Positions 61,504 through 64,000 of a DNA stretch of 64,000 nucleotides are shown here, piece by piece. A program made the position numbers and the translations under genes. Positions within the stretch are counted from its first letter, which is position 1, and the number at the start of each line of letters is the position of its first letter. This stretch comes from Paenibacillus roseus (GTDB taxonomy: Bacteria > Bacillota > Bacilli > Paenibacillales > Paenibacillaceae), in assembly GCF_016424485.1 (NCBI RefSeq), contig NZ_JAELUP010000003.1, forward strand, positions 1 through 64,000. Reading direction: 5' to 3'. Below the pieces are notes generated by a model that saw only the letters and a list, made by a program, of their open reading frames with translations, was not told the DNA's origin and made no database searches.

Positions 61504-63056
61504 ATGAGAAGCATATTTATTACTTGAAGCTTACTGCGAAATCAGCCGCATATTTTGGAGGCAGAAAATCTGAAGAATTGCTCAAAAATGCTTCGGGTAA
61601 GCCATTCATTACAGGCAACAGCATAGGCGGTGCCCTTAGAGCTTATTTGAGGCAAATTGGCGAATCAGAACATGCCATTCTCAATTTCATGGGTGGTGTA
61701 TTAGAGCATGATAAGAGGGAGTCTACAGACAATGAACCGGGCCATTCTCATTCCGACATTCGATCTGGCGAATTTGTAGAAAGCCGACTTTATATTAGCG
61801 ACGGCATCATTGAAAGTGCTTCTGGTACTGCTTCTCATGGCATTGTGAGAAAGGATGGAACCGCGGTTGATCCCGGATACGGAACTGCGCTAAATCATCA
61901 TAAATATAAGTTCGATTATCTGGAGTCGGGATTCACGCTTTCATTCCGAATCGAATGTGATGTTGAACCTTTACACAACGGGTTGCTGGATACCGATGCA
62001 ATTCAATCTTTGATCCGAAAATGGGTGACAGGTATTCATTCCGGGAAGTTGACCTTTGGCGGGAAAAAGAGCACGGGATTTGGACAATTTGAAGTGCTGA
62101 CTCTGGAACGGAATATATTCAAATTTGATGATCTCGAATCGCTTGATGATTTTATTTTTACACATCCTGAGCATCACACCGGTAAAGAAAAGCTCGATGC
62201 TGATGAATGGGCGAAACCAGTAGACAAAACAGCAAACAACATAGATAACCAGATCGTATTTTCGTTGGCAGGAAGCTTTCCTTATGGTGTATATCAATCT
62301 TTTACAGATGACACAGCCAGAAAGGATATGAAGGGTTCCTCCGGTTCTAACCAGCAAACAACTGCAAAAGTGACGGGATTATTACACAACAGTAGTGAAT
62401 ACTTTATTCCCGCTACTAGTATGAAGGGATTGCTTCGCAATGAAGTTCGATTATTGCTGCTGCGAATGCTGGCAGACAATCAGAGTGCTGACATTCAAAT
62501 GAAGGTTGATAACATCTGCGCAGAGATGTTCGGCAGCAAAGAACAGACCGGCAAGCTGATTGTGGAGGATATGAGACTTGCAAAAGCTAATGCTTTCCCT
62601 GTAGAGATTAATCGGCCTCTCAGGAAAGCACAGAAAGTTTTAGAAGAAGTAAAGTCCACATTGCCGATTTATAACAAAATAGATCGACTCACCGGTGGGG
62701 TGCTTGCCGCCGCTCTCAAGCATCAGAATGAGATTCAAGGCGAAGCGAAGTGGAATATTAAATTACGGACAGATACAAATCCGCAAGAACAAACCCCGTA
62801 TTTATTTCCAATCATCTATGTACTCCGTAAAATCGGATCAGGAAAAATTCCCGTAGGTGGAAGAACGGTCATCGGCCTGGGGCAGTTTATGGGCGATAAC
62901 ACCGTTGTTTCAGGCAATGGATGGAGCTGTGAACTGAATAATACCAATGCGTTGGACACAGACAGCCTCGTATGGCTGGAGAGCAGCTACAACCATTTCA
63001 AAACATGGCTTGAATGCCGGATCGATCTATTGAGAGAAGGTGAGGGAGATCTATGA
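61500..63056 (+). CDS. Double-RAMP (fused Cas7-Cas7) protein
   Basis: 518 residues with two RAMP domains. Domain 1, about 1-205: ITGNSIGGALRAYLRQIG, VDPGYGTALNHHKYKFDYLE, and the glycine loop GKLTFGGKKSTGFGQFEV. Domain 2, about 245-500: FIPATSMKGLLRNEVRLLLL, CAEMFGSKEQTGKLIVEDMR, YNKIDRLTGGVLAAALKHQN and IPVGGRTVIGLGQFM. Each matches the Csm3-like Cas7 pattern, so one polypeptide contributes two backbone units, a known trend in III-D and III-E systems. It overlaps csx10 by 4 bases and the next gene by 4. Confidence 0.75.
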   Translation: MNEKHIYYLKLTAKSAAYFGGRKSEELLKNASGKPFITGNSIGGALRAYLRQIGESEHAILNFMGGVLEHDKRESTDNEPGHSHSDIRSGEFVESRLYISDGIIESASGTASHGIVRKDGTAVDPGYGTALNHHKYKFDYLESGFTLSFRIECDVEPLHNGLLDTDAIQSLIRKWVTGIHSGKLTFGGKKSTGFGQFEVLTLERNIFKFDDLESLDDFIFTHPEHHTGKEKLDADEWAKPVDKTANNIDNQIVFSLAGSFPYGVYQSFTDDTARKDMKGSSGSNQQTTAKVTGLLHNSSEYFIPATSMKGLLRNEVRLLLLRMLADNQSADIQMKVDNICAEMFGSKEQTGKLIVEDMRLAKANAFPVEINRPLRKAQKVLEEVKSTLPIYNKIDRLTGGVLAAALKHQNEIQGEAKWNIKLRTDTNPQEQTPYLFPIIYVLRKIGSGKIPVGGRTVIGLGQFMGDNTVVSGNGWSCELNNTNALDTDSLVWLESSYNHFKTWLECRIDLLREGEGDL

Positions 63057-63469
63057 AGCCATTTCATCTAACGGATTTGAATATGGAATCCTTTTATTAC
63101 ATTGCACATTTGCTGGATCGTGTGCTGGTAGGGAATAATACAGACTCCGAATATTCGCTGCTCGAAGTTGCTATAGATAAAGGCATGGTTATCGAAGCTC
63201 ACTTTTTTAACAAGGAACAGGAGGTATATGTTGTTCAGGACAACAACCTTTTCCGGGCGTACGAGCCTTTGATTCATAATCCTGTAGCATCAGATGACTC
63301 ATACAATAGAGTTATTGAGCGGTCTTATCAAATAGAGGATAATAAATCGAGATTGTACAACACACTAGTTGTCAAGGAGTATCTCGATTACGAGGATAAT
63401 CTGGCGTATGTGAAGAAGACTGTTTTGTTTGCATTGGAATACCAGAATTGGAAGGAGAAGAGTCGATGA
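63053..63469 (+). CDS. Small unknown protein of the type III operon
   Basis: 138 residues, acidic, no signal peptide. It starts KPFHLTDLNMESFYYIAHLL and ends YVKKTVLFALEYQNWKEKSR; a region with AIDKGMVIEAHFFNKEQEVY looks like a short beta unit. No family recognised. III-D loci often carry a small ancillary gene (csx19) among the RAMP genes; size and place would allow that, but I see no motif to support it. Overlaps neighbours on both sides by 4 bases. Confidence 0.6.
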   Translation: MKPFHLTDLNMESFYYIAHLLDRVLVGNNTDSEYSLLEVAIDKGMVIEAHFFNKEQEVYVVQDNNLFRAYEPLIHNPVASDDSYNRVIERSYQIEDNKSRLYNTLVVKEYLDYEDNLAYVKKTVLFALEYQNWKEKSR

Positions 63470-64000
63470 ACTACCCGAAGAAGAACTTTCCAAAAGATAG
63501 GCCGATTCCTTTAACGCTCCCCTATGATTTTATTCCCTTTCCGGGCGCTAGCAGCTCTCAGGATGACAACTCTTCGGATAAATATCTTTATCCGTATACC
63601 GTACAAAATGTGCCCAAACACGATGAGGGTCATGGGGGCCGGCGATTGAGCGGAACGATTTCATATACCATCCAACCGCACGGTGAGCTGGCTTTGGAGA
63701 TGAGAACAAGGGCAGATGGGAGCTTCTTCTTGAGTGGGAGCCAGCTCAGGGGGAAAGTGAGATCCAATGTTGAAATTTTAAGCGCCAGTTACCCGGAGTT
63801 TATAGACCGCTCTGAAATGGTATATCGGGATATTGCGAGCGGTAGATATCGGCAGATCCTCTTGTCTGAGAATGAAAAAAGCAAAGGTAAAATTGAAGAG
63901 AATGTTCATGCAGGATATCTGATGAAGAGGGATCAGACATTTTATATTATCCCGGCGAAACCTATCGGCAATAAAAACTTCATTTCAGTAAAGGAACACT
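63466..64000 (+). CDS. RAMP protein of the TIGR03986 type, N-terminal part (3' end outside window)
   Basis: 178 residues visible, frame open to the window end. ATG 63466 overlaps the preceding stop and follows GGAAGGAGAA. The start LTLPYDFIPFP, then SGTISYTIQPHGELALEMRT, FFLSGSQLRGKVRSNVEIL (RAMP G-S-x-L-R-G motif) and HAGYLMKRDQTFYIIPAKPI match what I recall of TIGR03986-family CRISPR RAMP proteins, which accompany III-D-like loci. Probably another backbone or accessory Cas7. Confidence 0.72.
   Translation, partial: MNYPKKNFPKDRPIPLTLPYDFIPFPGASSSQDDNSSDKYLYPYTVQNVPKHDEGHGGRRLSGTISYTIQPHGELALEMRTRADGSFFLSGSQLRGKVRSNVEILSASYPEFIDRSEMVYRDIASGRYRQILLSENEKSKGKIEENVHAGYLMKRDQTFYIIPAKPIGNKNFISVKEH

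Noticed and set aside
1..64000. tRNA or rRNA genes
   Set aside because: No cloverleaf-like or rRNA-like stretch was noticed in the intergenic regions; a tRNA scan was not possible here.

Overview
The window looks like a chromosomal segment of a spore-forming Firmicute of the Paenibacillus type. The genes have strong GGAGG-type ribosome binding sites, many GTG and TTG starts and 4-base overlaps inside operons. There are many lipoprotein-dependent ABC importers and carbohydrate regulators, and a cydABDC oxidase operon. The genus is an inference from gene style and content; no rRNA or tRNA gene was seen.

Layout. 1-1239: C-terminal tip of an Rhs/YD-repeat polymorphic toxin and its probable immunity gene. 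1467-3042: four decayed transposase remnants (IS3, IS256, IS66, IS5 types) abutting one another. 3122-5181: an orphan dihydrolipoamide dehydrogenase behind a Fur-box-like direct repeat, a 214-bp MITE-like element with an 8-bp target duplication, and an MpsC/DUF2294 gene. 5446-12029: a purine-salvage operon (PotD/B/C/A-like ABC importer, nucleoside hydrolase, adenine deaminase). 12463-25604: a LacI-controlled glycoside operon (dehydrogenase, regulator, GH9 hydrolase, ROK kinase, two ThuA-like proteins, sugar epimerase, ABC sugar importer, VOC protein, SIS-domain protein) with matching operators. 25686-27317: three small minus-strand genes and a second MITE copy in the opposite orientation. 27672-33647: cydABDC.

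34218-47057 is a complete candidate ergothioneine import and breakdown operon. It starts with a betaine-type ABC importer. It contains a histidine-lyase homologue lacking the Ala-Ser-Gly triad needed to build the MIO cofactor, a urocanate-hydratase homologue, a DUF917 protein, a hydantoinase and an M20 carbamoylase. These match the recalled five-step route ergothioneine -> thiourocanate -> thiohydantoin -> hydantoin -> N-carbamoyl-glutamate -> glutamate. A flavin monooxygenase and a tandem-DUF427 protein in the same cluster have no assigned step. An IclR regulator closes the operon. 47239-51793 is a GntR/LacI-type regulator with a GH38 alpha-mannosidase, sharing AT-rich candidate operators. 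52075-54561 holds a small lysine/alanine-rich exported protein and a two-component pair.

55407-64000 (cut by the window end) is a type III, probably III-D-like, CRISPR-Cas operon: cas6, a DUF6602 protein with PD-(D/E)XK nuclease residues, a short Cas10 lacking an HD domain and carrying AGDD instead of GGDD, a single RAMP, a Csx10-like RAMP, a double-RAMP fusion, a small unknown protein and the start of a TIGR03986-like RAMP. No repeat-spacer array lies in the window. The nuclease gene sandwiched between cas6 and an HD-less cas10 is the best candidate here for an undescribed activity; it may supply the DNA-cleaving function missing from Cas10.
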